DNA from: Larimichthys crocea
Taxonomy: Eukaryota > Chordata > Actinopteri > Sciaenidae
DNA: 64,000 bases
NCBI RefSeq assembly: GCF_000972845.2
Contig: NC_040019.1
Location: forward strand, 12,830,409-12,894,408
Direction of reading: 5' to 3'
Positions within the stretch are counted from its first letter, which is position 1, and each line of letters starts with the position of its first letter. The translations under genes and the position numbers were made by a program. Of the stretch, positions 38,201 to 48,900 are shown piece after piece. Under the pieces are notes generated by a model that did not search any database, was not told the origin of the DNA, and was given only the letters and a program-made list of their open reading frames with translations.

Positions 38201-40624
38201 ACTGCTGCTGGACTAGGCAGTGAGATCAGCTGCTGCTGGGGACCTGGGTGATGTTTAATCTGTGTTTACCGTGTATGATTCTCAAAAATCTTGAGAGGAG
38301 AGGTAGCGAAACGTAGATCCCACATCTGGATGACCGGCATCCGGTCGTCCTCGGAGGCCAAGACCAGCTGAGTGGCCACCTCCGGGTTCCAGGCGAGCCC
38401 AGAACAATGCATCTGCAGACAGAGAGACGCAGTGTGAGTCGAGCAGACAGAGATAATCAACAAGACGGCGAGTGTGAGCGCAGGAGAATCGACGTACTCG
38501 GTTGCTGTGGTCGCTGACTTTAATAATGAGGTCATTCTTGCGGAGATCCCACACCGAGGCTCGGCCGCTCGGGCTGGCGGAGGCGAGGATGTGTTGGACC
38601 TGTCTGTTCCACGACACGCAGCTGATGTCCTCCTGAGGCTTTAAGATGAAAAACACACTCATTTAACGTTCATCGTTACGGTGATGAAACACAGTGAACT
38701 GTAGTTAAGAGACTACCTGAGTTTTAGGTCCAGGTGTCATGGGAGAGCTGAAGTTATTCATGTCCCAGATGTAGATCTCAGACTCGTTCCCGCCTGATGC
38801 AACCAGGTTCGTCTGCAGCAGAAAACTCAGAATCAGCCCCAGCGTTCGCCTTTAAACGAGTGTTTGCTCAGAGATCAGTCGTACCTGAAACGGGTTGACG
38901 TCCAGAGCCCTCACTGGACCCGAGTGCCTGTCGCTCTCTGCGATGATCACGTCGCTCTCTCCCGCCATGATCTTCGCGGGGTCGTACAGGATGACGTTGC
39001 CGTTCTCGCCTCCCGCGATGAGAACGCCGGACGGGCGACTCTCGTCGTCCATGCCATACGGACCCCAGACCAGTTTGTGGTATCTGCGAGGAGAGAGAGA
39101 GGGGACGTGAACGGCAGCACTCAAAGGACAGAAACAACAACACGAGTGTGGACGGCAGCGTTTAGTACCTGTGAGCGGAGGAGAAGCTGCCGCATGACTT
39201 CATGTCCAGAGACGGTTCAGTCAAGTCCAGCTCGAAAAACTCCAGCGAGGCGTTGGTGCTGAAGGAGGCATCGAGCTGCTGGGCTGACGTTCCTGCAGAA
39301 GGAGAGCACGGGATGTTGAAACATGACGCCGCCGTGTCGCCATCCATCAAACTACTTAATCCTAACTTCCCATTTGGACGCCGTGCTGTCTTAACGTCAC
39401 CAATCACGGACGGATGGACGTGTTTGTGTAAAGTCATCTCAGTAATAAACTGGACTTCTGTCGTCTTCTCTCCCTCAAACAAACAAAAACATCCATGCTG
39501 TATATTCCTGGAAATTATGCCTCAGCATTTTTTTTGTTAGTTTCTTGCCAGCAGAAAAAAAAGAAAGCGAGGCGCTCGCTCTGACTCAGATTATTTTAAG
39601 ACGCTGTGTGGACGCCTGGATGACTTGACAGAAATGATGTAACGACCTGTCAAAACACCAGAGAGTGAAGGCAGCGCTGGTGATGGCGTTTGTTGGTGCT
39701 AGTGTTGGTGGTGTTGTTGGTTCTGGTGGGTGTTGTTGGTTGGTGCTAGTGTTGGTGGTGTTGGTGTTGTTGTTGGTGTTTGTGGTGCTGGTGCTGTTGG
39801 TGTTGGTGCTGGTGGGTGGTGTTGCTTGGTGCTAGTGTTGGTGGTGTTGGTGTTGTTGGTGGTGTTGGTGCTAGTGTTGGTGTTGTTGGTGGTGATGTTG
39901 GTGTTGGTAGTGGTGTTGACGTTGTTGGTGGTGATGTTGGTGTTGGTGGTGTTGGCGATGGTGTTTGCGTTGTTGGTGGTGATTGTGTTAGTGATGGTGG
40001 TGTTGTTGGTGTTGGTGTTGTTGGTGATGGTGATGTTGCTGGTGTTGGCTGGTGCTAGTGTTGGTGTTGTTGGTGTTGGTGCTGTTGGTGTTGGTGTTGT
40101 TGGTGATGGTGGTGTTGGTGGTGGTGTTGACGTTGTTGGTGGTGATGTTGGTGTTGGTGGTGTTGGCGATGGTGTTTGTGGTGCTGGTGCTGTTGGTGTT
40201 GGTGCTGGTGGGTGGTGTTGCTTGGTGCTAGTGTTGGTGGTGTTGGTGTTGTTGGTGGTGTTGGTGCTAGTGTTGGTGTTGTTGGTGGTGATGTTGGTGT
40301 TGGTAGTGGTGTTGACGTTGTTGGTGGTGATGTTGGTGTTGGTGGTGTTGGCGATGGTGTTTGCGTTGTTGGTGGTGATTGTGTTAGTGATGGTGGTGTT
40401 GTTGGTGATGTTGGTGTTGGTGTTGGTGTTGTTGGTGATGTTGCTGGTGTTGGCTGGTGCTAGTGTTGGTGTTGTTGTTGGTGTTGGTGGTGTTGGTGGT
40501 GGTAGCAGCAGGCCTGTGCCTGCTTTGCCTGCTGCACGCTCTTACCTGTTGCCAGGTAGATTGGGTGGTGCTGTGCAGGACTCCAGCTCTGGATGGCCGT
40601 GCGTTTGATCTCTTTGAGTTTCAT
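26061..40624 (-). CDS. sec31a: Protein transport protein Sec31A (COPII outer coat)
   Basis: Forms the COPII outer cage with SEC13 at ER exit sites and stimulates SAR1 GTP hydrolysis. There are 27 coding exons, minus strand: 40546-40624, 39169-39292, 38885-39083, 38717-38812, 38498-38638, 38270-38412, 37284-37383, 37034-37195, 36155-36307, 35842-36072, 35673-35747, 35550-35591, 34420-34695, 33658-33823, 33392-33570, 33183-33309, 32958-33103, 32507-32680, 32162-32410, 30872-30976, 30063-30165, 28319-28663, 27754-27809, 27334-27600, 26520-26639, 26347-26418, 26061-26240. The 4110 nt give 1369 residues with every phase consistent (human about 1220). It begins [20 protein letters not shown], then WD repeats to about residue 350, the SEC13/ancestral coatomer region, a Pro-rich linker and a C-terminal helical domain ending [16 protein letters not shown] (Trp1144-Asn1145) is the SAR1-contacting motif. 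The acidic and proline insert (exons 13-14) is longer than I recall in mammals. Confidence 0.97.
26258..26283. repeat. (GGA)n trinucleotide tract in a sec31a intron
   Basis: About nine gga/gag units directly upstream (on the minus strand, as a pyrimidine tract) of the last sec31a exon acceptor. Confidence 0.85.
27648..27745 (+). repeat. Single-copy relative of the 26-29-bp satellite
   Basis: ctcatgtaaccctgtctc, then tacaaataaagttt and two tgttcgactgYacgcagatg units. The same head sequence precedes the large array at 28957. It ends nine bases before the sec31a exon 23 donor boundary (27754). Confidence 0.8.
28957..29577. repeat. 26-29-bp satellite array in a sec31a intron
   Basis: Unit cgttcgactatacgcagacg plus acgacgtca, about 21 copies with 26, 28 and 29-bp variants. 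The 29-bp unit cycles through frames, so Arg/Asp/Thr-rich open frames of up to about 190 residues appear but encode nothing. Units are CpG-rich. Confidence 0.93.
31057..31216. repeat. (AAC)n and (CA)n microsatellites in a sec31a intron
   Basis: About eleven aac units at 31057-31091 and about nineteen ac units at 31180-31216. Confidence 0.9.
32472..32499. repeat. (GT)n tract next to a sec31a donor
   Basis: Fourteen gt units starting eight bases beyond the exon 18 boundary (32507). Confidence 0.9.
33893..34146. repeat. (GAA)n and (AC)n microsatellites in a sec31a intron
   Basis: gaagaa tract at 33893-33921 and ac repeat at 34112-34146. Confidence 0.85.
35172..35203. repeat. (GA)n microsatellite in a sec31a intron
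   Basis: About fifteen uninterrupted ag units between coding exons 12 and 13. Confidence 0.9.
36550..36893 (+). mobile_element. Dispersed repeat family B, most complete copy
   Basis: Runs from aatcggcaaagacatggagc through gtgaacaggtgagttgtata and tagctacagagaccaaaac to gacgttagaggaactgcag. Related copies are at 44722-44881 (right part only, about 95% identical by eye) and, inverted and split, at 23103-23560. It is SINE-sized with no coding frame. The family name is unknown to me. Confidence 0.8.
37412..38052. repeat. GCTAAC-based tandem array in a sec31a intron
   Basis: About 640 bp of gctaac hexamers in the pattern gctaacagctaatggagc, with higher-order 30-35-bp periods. It shares the core motif with promoter-proximal clusters elsewhere in the window and with the 45-bp array at 42.3 kb. 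Confidence 0.95.
39678..40505. repeat. G/T-only ggtgtt array in sec31a intron 1
   Basis: About 830 bp almost without A or C on the plus strand, composed of ggtgtt/ggtgat triplet multiples. A block starting tgtggtgctggtgctgttgg occurs at 39781 and again at 40177, an offset of 396 bp. A 292-codon Val/Gly/Leu-rich frame here (39730-40608) is an artefact. Confidence 0.95.
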
Positions 40625-42300
40625 CCTGAAAAATAAAAAAAACCTTTAAACTTTAATTTCACCGCATGAAGCCGTTTACATTCCAAGTTATGAACCTGTG
40701 TGTGTTTATGATTGATGCATAATTATTATTGGGTATTAAACACCAAGAGCTGTTCGTCTTTGGACGCGTTCACTGATTCATCTCCGTTATTTTGGTGAGA
40801 ATTATCAATTATTATGACAAAAAAACTGGAGGACCTCCCTGCAGTATCTCTGCAGACCCCACTAGGGGTTGAAGACCCCTGATTTAAAAGGAAGTGAGCC
40901 TGTTTTAGATTCAAACCTGTTTGAGTCCCTGACTTACAGAAACTAGGAAAAGACTGCAGCGTGCACGCGACTAAATAACGGAAAACACTGTGACTTTTCT
41001 TCACATGAGGAAAGAATTATGTTGGCGGTGCGTCGTGACTCATCGAGTGTTTTGGCTGCAGAAACACGGCGGTTCCTCGTGGACAAGCGGGAGATGATGG
41101 AACTTGAAGCGTGCGTGAGGGCGTCCACGAGCCTCGCCTGCATCACGCGTCAGATGAAGAGTAAACATGACGGAGGACATGCGGGAGCAGAAGAAGACGA
41201 CCTGACCTGTGTGTCTGCTGCTTTGATATTCTGAGACGTGAAGGGAAAACAATGCAAAGACCAGAACGACCTGATGACCAACACGTATGAACTGTTCTGA
41301 CCCTTCACACCTGCAGCTGGTCTTATTTTTTCATTGTATAAATGAACTAAACTTACAGTTTTTTACAAAAAGAGGAACTTTGCACATGAAGGATGGTTAA
41401 TTTTAAAAGATATCGACCTCATTTCTCAACTAGAAAAGAGTTTTAGGACAGGACACAGGCTCACAGAGGTTACAATGATCAGTTATTATTACACTGAAGT
41501 TACTAGTTATTAACCTGACATGAATGAATGAAGTTTATTTGTGCCTCTTTCCTTTTAGATGTTTGCTCTGTGTTTTATTTGACATGAAATCACAGCAGCT
41601 TTGTGGAATATTCTATATTTAGTGTTAGAAATGTACTCAGATTACTTTAGTTAAGTACACATAAAATTCCTCATGTAGATGTGCAGGACAGACTAACACA
41701 GCAGTGCTGCAGGGATCAGGTACCTGTCCCACAGGTGAGTTAACACCTTTATACAGCAGCTTTATTATGAATGCAGCGTTTATGCTGCAGGTCCTGGTTC
41801 AGACAGACTCCTTTAAACCGGGTCCTGGTTCAGACAGACTCCTTTAAACCGGGTCCCGGTTCAGACAGACTCCTTTAAACCGGGTCCTGCTGCTGATACA
41901 GAACAAACCGAGCCCGTTTGAAAACGGGAACCTGAGCGGCGCTACCAGCTGACTGAGGAACAACATGTCCCGGAGCTCCGTTAGCCCGTTAGCTGTCTCA
42001 CGGATCCTGTCTTACCTTCCTCTGTCTGTCTGCTTCACATGAACGCGGGGACAAACTGACTGACGGAGCCTCCAACCCGAGCAGGTCTTCCTCCGTCCGG
42101 GTCTTCTCTGTGAGGATTACCGGCTGTGGAAACAGGAGAAGGAGAAGGAGAAGAAGAGGAGAGGCTACCGGGTCCCGGTGAGACAGATTTCCACGTCCCC
42201 ACTGGTCTCCATCAACGTGGCACTAAGCAACAGACTCCTCCTGCCACGAAGAAGAACAGCGACAACAACTTCCGGGGGACGTCAAGACCGTTAGCACAGC
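40625..42300 (-). promoter_or_regulatory. sec31a 5' UTR intron, non-coding exon 1 and promoter region
   Basis: The first coding exon is preceded by an intron. A minus-strand donor CAGAGGAAG|GTAAGAC at 42015 defines a likely non-coding exon from about 42016 to 42200. A 35-bp unit (cgggtcctggttcagacag...) is tandemly repeated three times at 41795-41885. gttagc clusters lie at 41979-41994 and 42290. Confidence 0.5.
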
Positions 42301-43110
42301 TAGCGTGCTAACAGTGCTAACGTGCTAACAGTGCTAACGTGCTAACTTTATACCATATAATCAATGGTGCTAACAGTGCTAGCGTGCTAACATTATGCTA
42401 TATAATCAGCAGTGCTAACAGTGCTAACGTGCTAACGTTACACCGTGTTTCTACATGCATACTGACAGTGGTGCTAACAATGGTGCTAACGTTATGCTTT
42501 ATAATCAATGGTGTTAACAATGCTAGCATGCTAACTGTATACCATATAATCAATGGTGCTAACAATGCTAGCGTGCTAACTTTATACCATATAATCAGTG
42601 GTGCTAACAATGCTAGCGTGCTAACGTTACACCGTGTTTCTCCATGCATACTGATAGTGGTGCTAACTATGGTGCTAACGTTATGCTATATAATCAACAG
42701 TGCTAACAATGCTAGCGTGCTAACAATGCTAGCGTGTTAACTTTATACCATATAATCAATGGTGCTAACAATGCTAGCGTGCTAACTTTATGCCATATAA
42801 TCAATGGTGCTAACAATGCTAGCATGTTAACTTTATACCATATAATCAGTGGCGCTAACAATGCTAGCATGTTAACTTTATGCCATATAATCAACAGTGT
42901 TAACAATGCTAGCGTGCTAACTTTATGCCATATAATCAATGGTGCTAACAATGCTAGCGTGCTAACTTTATACCATATAATCAACAGTGTTAACAATGCT
43001 AGCGTGCTAACTTTATACCATATAATCAGCAGCGCTAACAATGCTAGCATGCTAACTTTATGCCATATAATCAATGGTGCTAATAATGCTAGCGTGCTAA
43101 CTATGCTAAC
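42300..43110. repeat. 45-bp minisatellite upstream of sec31a
   Basis: Unit: gtgctaacaatgctagcgtg, then ctaactttataccatataatcaatg, about 15-17 copies. 45 is a multiple of three and several frames lack stops, giving spurious ~140-residue frames (LTLYHIINGANNASV type) on both strands. Confidence 0.95.
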
Positions 43111-44577
43111 GTTACATCATGACACTAAATCTACAAACAAACCTCAGAACGAGAAGAAATAAAACACAGAACATTTTATATGATTTAATGTACAGCTCAG
43201 GTGAATTTAATGTCGATATATTTAATCACACATTCATGCTAATATATGAATAAATTAACAGTTCGTTAACTACAAACATGTCAAACCAACTAACAGGTTT
43301 CCCCAGTGTTAATTATATTCACTGTTATGTGCATGATACATAAACATAAAAGTCAGTACACCTGGTGAAAATAAAAACACCAACTCAGCGTCACACTTAG
43401 AATATTTATTTATAATAACAACTTTAAAAAGAACAAGTCAGCCAGGTGCTCATGGGAGATGTAGTCCACCTTCATCAGGTCGACCCTGAAAGAACAAAGC
43501 AGATATTTCAGTCAGCTGATCAGTCACAGCAGCAGCAGCAGCATGCTCTTCATTCATCCACCCTCAGTTAGAAGCTCAGCTATAATCTTCCCCAGACATG
43601 TGACTGGGTCAGATGGGTAGTGATTGATATAATCATCGGGACGGCTGTTCACTTTATGACACACGTGATGCGTGATGATACTCACATGTAGTCAGGTCAC
43701 CTGCACCTGCAGCTCACCTGTCAACAACAACAACAACAACAGATTTTAGCCATCAAAGGTGCATGAATACAGCATAAACACCGAGTGTTAGCGCTAAAGG
43801 ATCTATGCCGAATTAAAGAGCCGATTCTCCAGCTTCAGAAAATGTTCGGTTTATGTTGTTAGAGCGAATTAATCTTTAAATTTAAGTTAGTTTATGTCAA
43901 ATAACAGTTTTTTTAAACGGAGTTTGGCGTGACGCACTGGAACGCGCTTACGTTTGCTGACCACGTGGTCTGACGTCGGCGGCTAAACTGTGTGAAGCGG
44001 TTTTTAATGATAATTTAACAAATAATTATCATAAAAACTGGAATAATAACATAATGAACTAATTAATTACTCACCTAATTAACCGGACAGGAACACCCAC
44101 GTGCAGAGATAACGTTGCTAAACCAAACCTCGTTTAAAAATCAGGCGAATAAGAGAAAAACTACATTTACCGACTATATTTACTTATTACACACTAAATT
44201 TGTAGTTTTTTTAAATATTTGGGTGAAGTAGATCTGCTCCTGTCTCCTCCAGCGTGCTACACCTCAAGTACACCACCCTGTCTGTAACGTCTCCGTCACG
44301 TCGTCTTCCTTTTATCAATGAGTGCTTTACCGCCCCCTACTGGCCAGGCGGTACTACTACTACTACTACTACTACTACTATCCGTCTGAGCATGCGCACG
44401 GTGTGTGTGCCTTACCTCCTGAGTGATATACAATTTAAAGGGGAACTCCCGCCGTTTCTAACCACACCTGTGACATATTCACAGGTGTTATTTGTGGCTC
44501 CAGAGAGAGAGAAAGTCTGACTTTACGTCTCGAGTGATGTCATTTGAGTCAGTCTGTGACATCACACACATGCAAAT
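43111..44577. other. Intergenic stretch between sec31a and lin54
   Basis: No coding similarity recognised. There are short (aac)n at 43722-43740 and (tac)n at 44351-44380. Human THAP9, which lies between SEC31A and LIN54, was not seen. Confidence 0.4.
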
Positions 44578-44589
44578 TCACATGCCACC

Positions 44590-44680
44590 ACCATACTCTG
44601 TACTGGACTTGAACCGGCAACCCTTCGGTTTCCAAGCACAGCCCCCATGGACTGAGCTACTGTCGCCCCCCCCAAGTTCA
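44590..44680 (-). mobile_element. tRNA-derived SINE head (not a functional tRNA)
   Basis: On the minus strand an A-box-like GTAGCTCAGT (44651-44660) precedes a B-box-like GGTTCAAGTCC (44605-44615) with a normal-looking gap. It resembles the common teleost tRNA-derived SINE promoter (GGCGACAGTAGCTCAGTCC...). It lacks an aminoacyl stem pairing and continues into non-tRNA sequence. Confidence 0.7.
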
Positions 44681-44721
44681 AAATCTGTGGCGCTGGCCGC
44701 CACCACCGCCATGTTTGTAGT

Positions 44722-44881
44722 CCTGAACAGGGGAAATTAGCTACAGAGACCAAAACTGTTTTTTGTACCAGGCTGTAAACATGTTTATTTCTGCTGTGAA
44801 GTTGTGACATTTGGACATGGGGACTTATGGAGACTGACTCACTTCTGGAGCCAGCCTCAAGTGGACGTTAGAGGAACTGCA
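44722..44881 (+). mobile_element. Dispersed repeat family B, right part
   Basis: gaacaggggaaattagctac to gacgttagaggaactgcata. A near-identical block ends the copy at 36893. Confidence 0.8.
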
Positions 44882-45269
44882 TATCTTATCACATTTTGGT
44901 CAAATTGATTGACGTTCTTTATCGACGTCTTATCGAACTCGCAGCCTTCAACTTGGAAACTCAGTGTCAGAGTTTAAAATATGTGAATAAACGTTTGAAT
45001 AAAAACATTAACGGTGATTTTGTTCAATTTAAAACCCTGAAAACTTGATTTGAACTCTAAGACAATCTTTTCTCAGTCACACACATGAACACATTTCAAG
45101 CGGAGCGACCTCTCGAACACCTTCACATCAAGAAGGAGAAGACGTAACGTGAACATCCAGAGGTTGGAGATGAAGCCTCTGCGATGTCGGACTATTCCCC
45201 GTCACTTTTGAACAGCTGACGTCAGCCCGCTCGCCTCTCAGCACAAACACGTACCAAGTCAGATGGATC

Positions 45270-45385
45270 GGTTCGTCCATTCACTGTTTTTAATGCACAG
45301 TAAGCATGTGACTAACAAAACAGAAAACAGCACCAGAAGAAGAAGAGTTCCTCCGTCCGTCCGTCGATCGAGCCACCTAATCTGA

Positions 45386-45447
<62 letters not shown>

Positions 45448-45978
45448 ATGTTTGCATTCACCTTTAACTAATTTTCAGAGAAACGGTTTAGCCTAGCCTC
45501 GGTTAATAATTAAGTCTGCAGCACTAGAAGCCACACAGTATTAGCGCTCGCTCACTGATGATGATTACAAATACAAAATAAATATCAAAAGATACACGTC
45601 CTGTTCGTCTAGCACGGATGATTACATAAAAATTACATCTTTATTACATCTTTTTTTTTCTCTCTTCTGGAAAACCTCAAAAAAAAAAAAGGAAAGAATA
45701 AAAAGAAAATAGAATAAAAATGGAAGAACGAAAAGTTGGAAACAGATCTGAGAGGTGAAGAAATGATTCTGTCGGAGGCGGTTCAGCTCCAGTCCGTTCG
45801 TCCTTCATGAGTCTGAACAGTGTTTGTTATTCCAGGTGGCCTCCGCGAGGAGTCTGCTTTGAGCCCATTGTTCTGCCTTTTGGTGAGGGCGGAGAAACCC
45901 CCACCCACCCCCGGAGGGTCCAAGGCAGAGTGCACAGAGAGAGAGAGGAGGTGGAGGAGGAGGAGGAGGGCGCTCGGC
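45270..45978 (-). other. Probable lin54 3' UTR
   Basis: Sequence beyond the lin54 stop on the minus strand. It contains the (GT)n tract, poly(A)/(T) runs at 45650-45720 and minus-strand AATAAA-like signals near 45640. The true end is uncertain. Confidence 0.4.
45389..45444. repeat. (GT)n microsatellite downstream of lin54
   Basis: About 28 gt units. Confidence 0.95.
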
Positions 45979-48900
45979 CTAGCAGTTGATGGAGGCACAG
46001 TCTGCTTTGGCTTTCCCCGCCGAGCTGATTATCCTCATGAGACAGTGTCCGAACTCCTCCAGGATCAAGCGCTCCGCTTCGGCCTGAGGCTGATGAGTCT
46101 GTTCCGCCTTTTTGGCCTGTTCCAGCAGACACTCGCACGTCGCTTCCAGCACCTCCTTCGTTACGAACGTGTACGGCAACCTGCGGGAAAAAAGACAAGA
46201 CCTCGGTGAGAAGACAGCATCTCTGTTGGCGTTGATCGATGAAAAACTTTGAATAACTTTACCTCCCGCCTCCACTCGAAATAACCGGCGCCGTCCTCAT
46301 GAGCAGGTCTGAGATCTGCGACGACAGCTTGGTCTTAGCCGCGGTCTGCTGCTGTACTCGGACTTCCGCCGCGTCGGCCAAGTGCATCAGCGTCTTCCTC
46401 TCCGGACTCTCCTCGAAGTTCTTGCAGCCGATGCACTTGCAGATGGACGAGCACATGATCTTCGCCTTCGGAGGTGAAACACGAAGGAAACATGAACGGA
46501 AGTTTATTCAGCGAGGATGAAGTGAGAGCGGCAGAGAGAGGGAGAACTCACCTCGTAGCACTCGCAGTAGTTCTTCAGGCAGCCCGATCGTTTGCAGTTG
46601 CAGCCTTTGCTGTGTCGGCGGTCCGACTCGCCCTCTTTACCTTTACCGATTTTAGGTTTGAAGGCCTCCGGGTTCCGGTCCAGACACGTCTGTGAAGAAC
46701 ACAGTTTATTAACTTCGATTCATCCGTCTGACAGAAAGTGACCCGCCCCTCCGACAACAACACAAACCTCCGTCTTACCTTAATCGCTTTGAGACGTTCT
46801 GTTTCGTGTTCCAGGTTGTTGAAGCAGTTATTGCAGTTACAGTTGTTGCAGAACTCTCCGTTTGCAAAGCAGTCACAGTATCTGAGAGGAAGGAAGACAG
46901 TGTAAACGTTCGAGGCCGGACACGTTCAGAGTGACTTCAGGCTGTGCGTGCAGTCATACTCACAGTTTGAGACACTGTGACTTGGTGCAGTTGCACGGTT
47001 TCCTCGGCCTCGAGGTCGTTTCTGCCGTCGACAAGCTGCGAGACGACGAATCACATTTAGATCAACTCAACATCAATGAGCACAACAGTCATACTCTGAA
47101 ATAATATTGTGTTTTCATGAACCAAGGACCTGCAGTTTACCTCTAAACAATGTGTGTCATTGAACGTGTTCATTTAAAAAAGGTTCGGAAACTTTCTGTG
47201 GGAAGTTAAGCTTGGCAATTTGGGAAATATTCCAAACCAGAAGTCATTTTCCACAACTATATTTCAGTTCCTTGTTAAAGGGCCAACCTTCAATTTAATA
47301 AATTCCCAGGTAATTCCTGTTTATTCCCATGGAAAATTTCCAACTTGGAAAATTCTGGGTGAATTTTGCACATTAGAGATTATGAAGCTTTATTTAAATG
47401 GAACACTATGTCTTATATTAACGGTGTCAAATCATAAAATGATCATGCTGTGTCATCGGAGAACAACAGCGCTGTGGGAAGTTATAAAGTCATCGAGGCT
47501 GCTTTCCTGGGAAGTGAGCCGTGGACTGACCGGGTCACGGAGACTTTTATCTTGAAATTCTCAGATGTTTTTTTCCTCAAAAGTTGCCAAAAACTCGACT
47601 CACGACCACGTCACTGTTGTGTGCGACATTTCTTCTACTGAGATCTAAAGAGGAGTTCATGCCGAACGTAACGTTAACTTTTTGTTGTGATTATTGTGAT
47701 TTTCACACCCTCATCATGGAAAGCACACGAAGAAGTTCGTATGATGCAGCTTTTAAGTTGGAGTTGAAGGAAACAGAGCTGCTGCACGTAAGCTTGGCGT
47801 TAATGAATCCATGGTGAGCACTTTTACCTTTACAGAAACAATCAGTTCAGGTACATAAATTTGCGGTACAAAATCTTTCTGTGTGTCCGGTAGATATCTA
47901 ATTTCTCAACCCGGATATCGGCGGCTTATAGTCCTTATAGTAACAGTTAAAACGTTGTGAAGGTTCAGCGTCTTCAATCTGGCAACCTACGTGAGCTTCG
48001 AGTCTCGGGAGGAGTCGACTCTCCGGTATTTTGAATTTGGACTGCAACTTTTAACCACTAGACGTCACTGTTACACGCAAAGTTACAAATCGTTTCTTTA
48101 AAACAGAATACATTACGCCAGTTTCTATTTCAGTTAACACTGTTTGTCACCTGGTTTTCATTTTATTTTGAAAAACCACCAGACATCGATGCACCATTTT
48201 CTTGTCTGTTCAAACGGAGCATAAATTATTTAGTTCATCAAATCAGAGCCGTCTTTACCCGTTGAGTGGCAGTCTGGCCTGAGTCTGGATAGCAGTGGAC
48301 GCTGGGAAACCAGAGCTGCTGGCGAGGGTCACAAACGGTGACTGCTGGAGCTACAAGAGACGCAACGACACGACAGGAAGTGAATGGAAACACGTGAATA
48401 TCAAAGATGAGTGGTTAAAAAACAAAAACGCAGCTGACCTGTGTGACGTATTGTGCTGGCACGACCGCGTAGCCCACGTTGCCGCCTCCCGGAGCTGGTG
48501 CCAGGACGGTGCCTGGAGGGAGGTTGGTGAAGTTGGGCTGGATCTGCGGTAGCGGGGTGGCGGGCATGATGAGGCGTTGCTGGGTCTGGGTGGTGGTTAC
48601 GACAGCTGCTGACGTTAAGGGCTTCGGCGCCACCTGCAGCAGGGGACGAGATCCATGAATGCAGCTCTAGAAAACTCACAGAAAACCGCGTGGATAAAAG
48701 TTACGGACGTTACCTGTTTGATGGTCTGTGCTGGGACGATCGGCACCGACATCCTGACTGCTCCCGTGCTGACCACCATCGGTTTAGCTGTTGGACGTTA
48801 AGCATCATAAGTTGTTGCTCATAAAGCGACACGATCTATCTAAAGGTGTGTTAGACGTCACCTGTCTGTATGGAGCTGGTGCTGGGACCGCTGGGTTGTC

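Noticed and set aside
39730..40608. A 292-codon Val/Gly/Leu frame resembling a membrane or silk-like protein
   Set aside because: It is made wholly of ggtgtt triplets on the strand opposite sec31a and ends by running through sec31a coding exon 1 antisense.
42339..43162. Frames of 133-142 codons with perfect 15-residue repeats
   Set aside because: Explained by the 45-bp minisatellite. There is no start context or homology.
44590..44680. tRNA gene on the minus strand
   Set aside because: Only A- and B-box-like promoter elements are present. No closing acceptor stem, and it reads as a SINE head.
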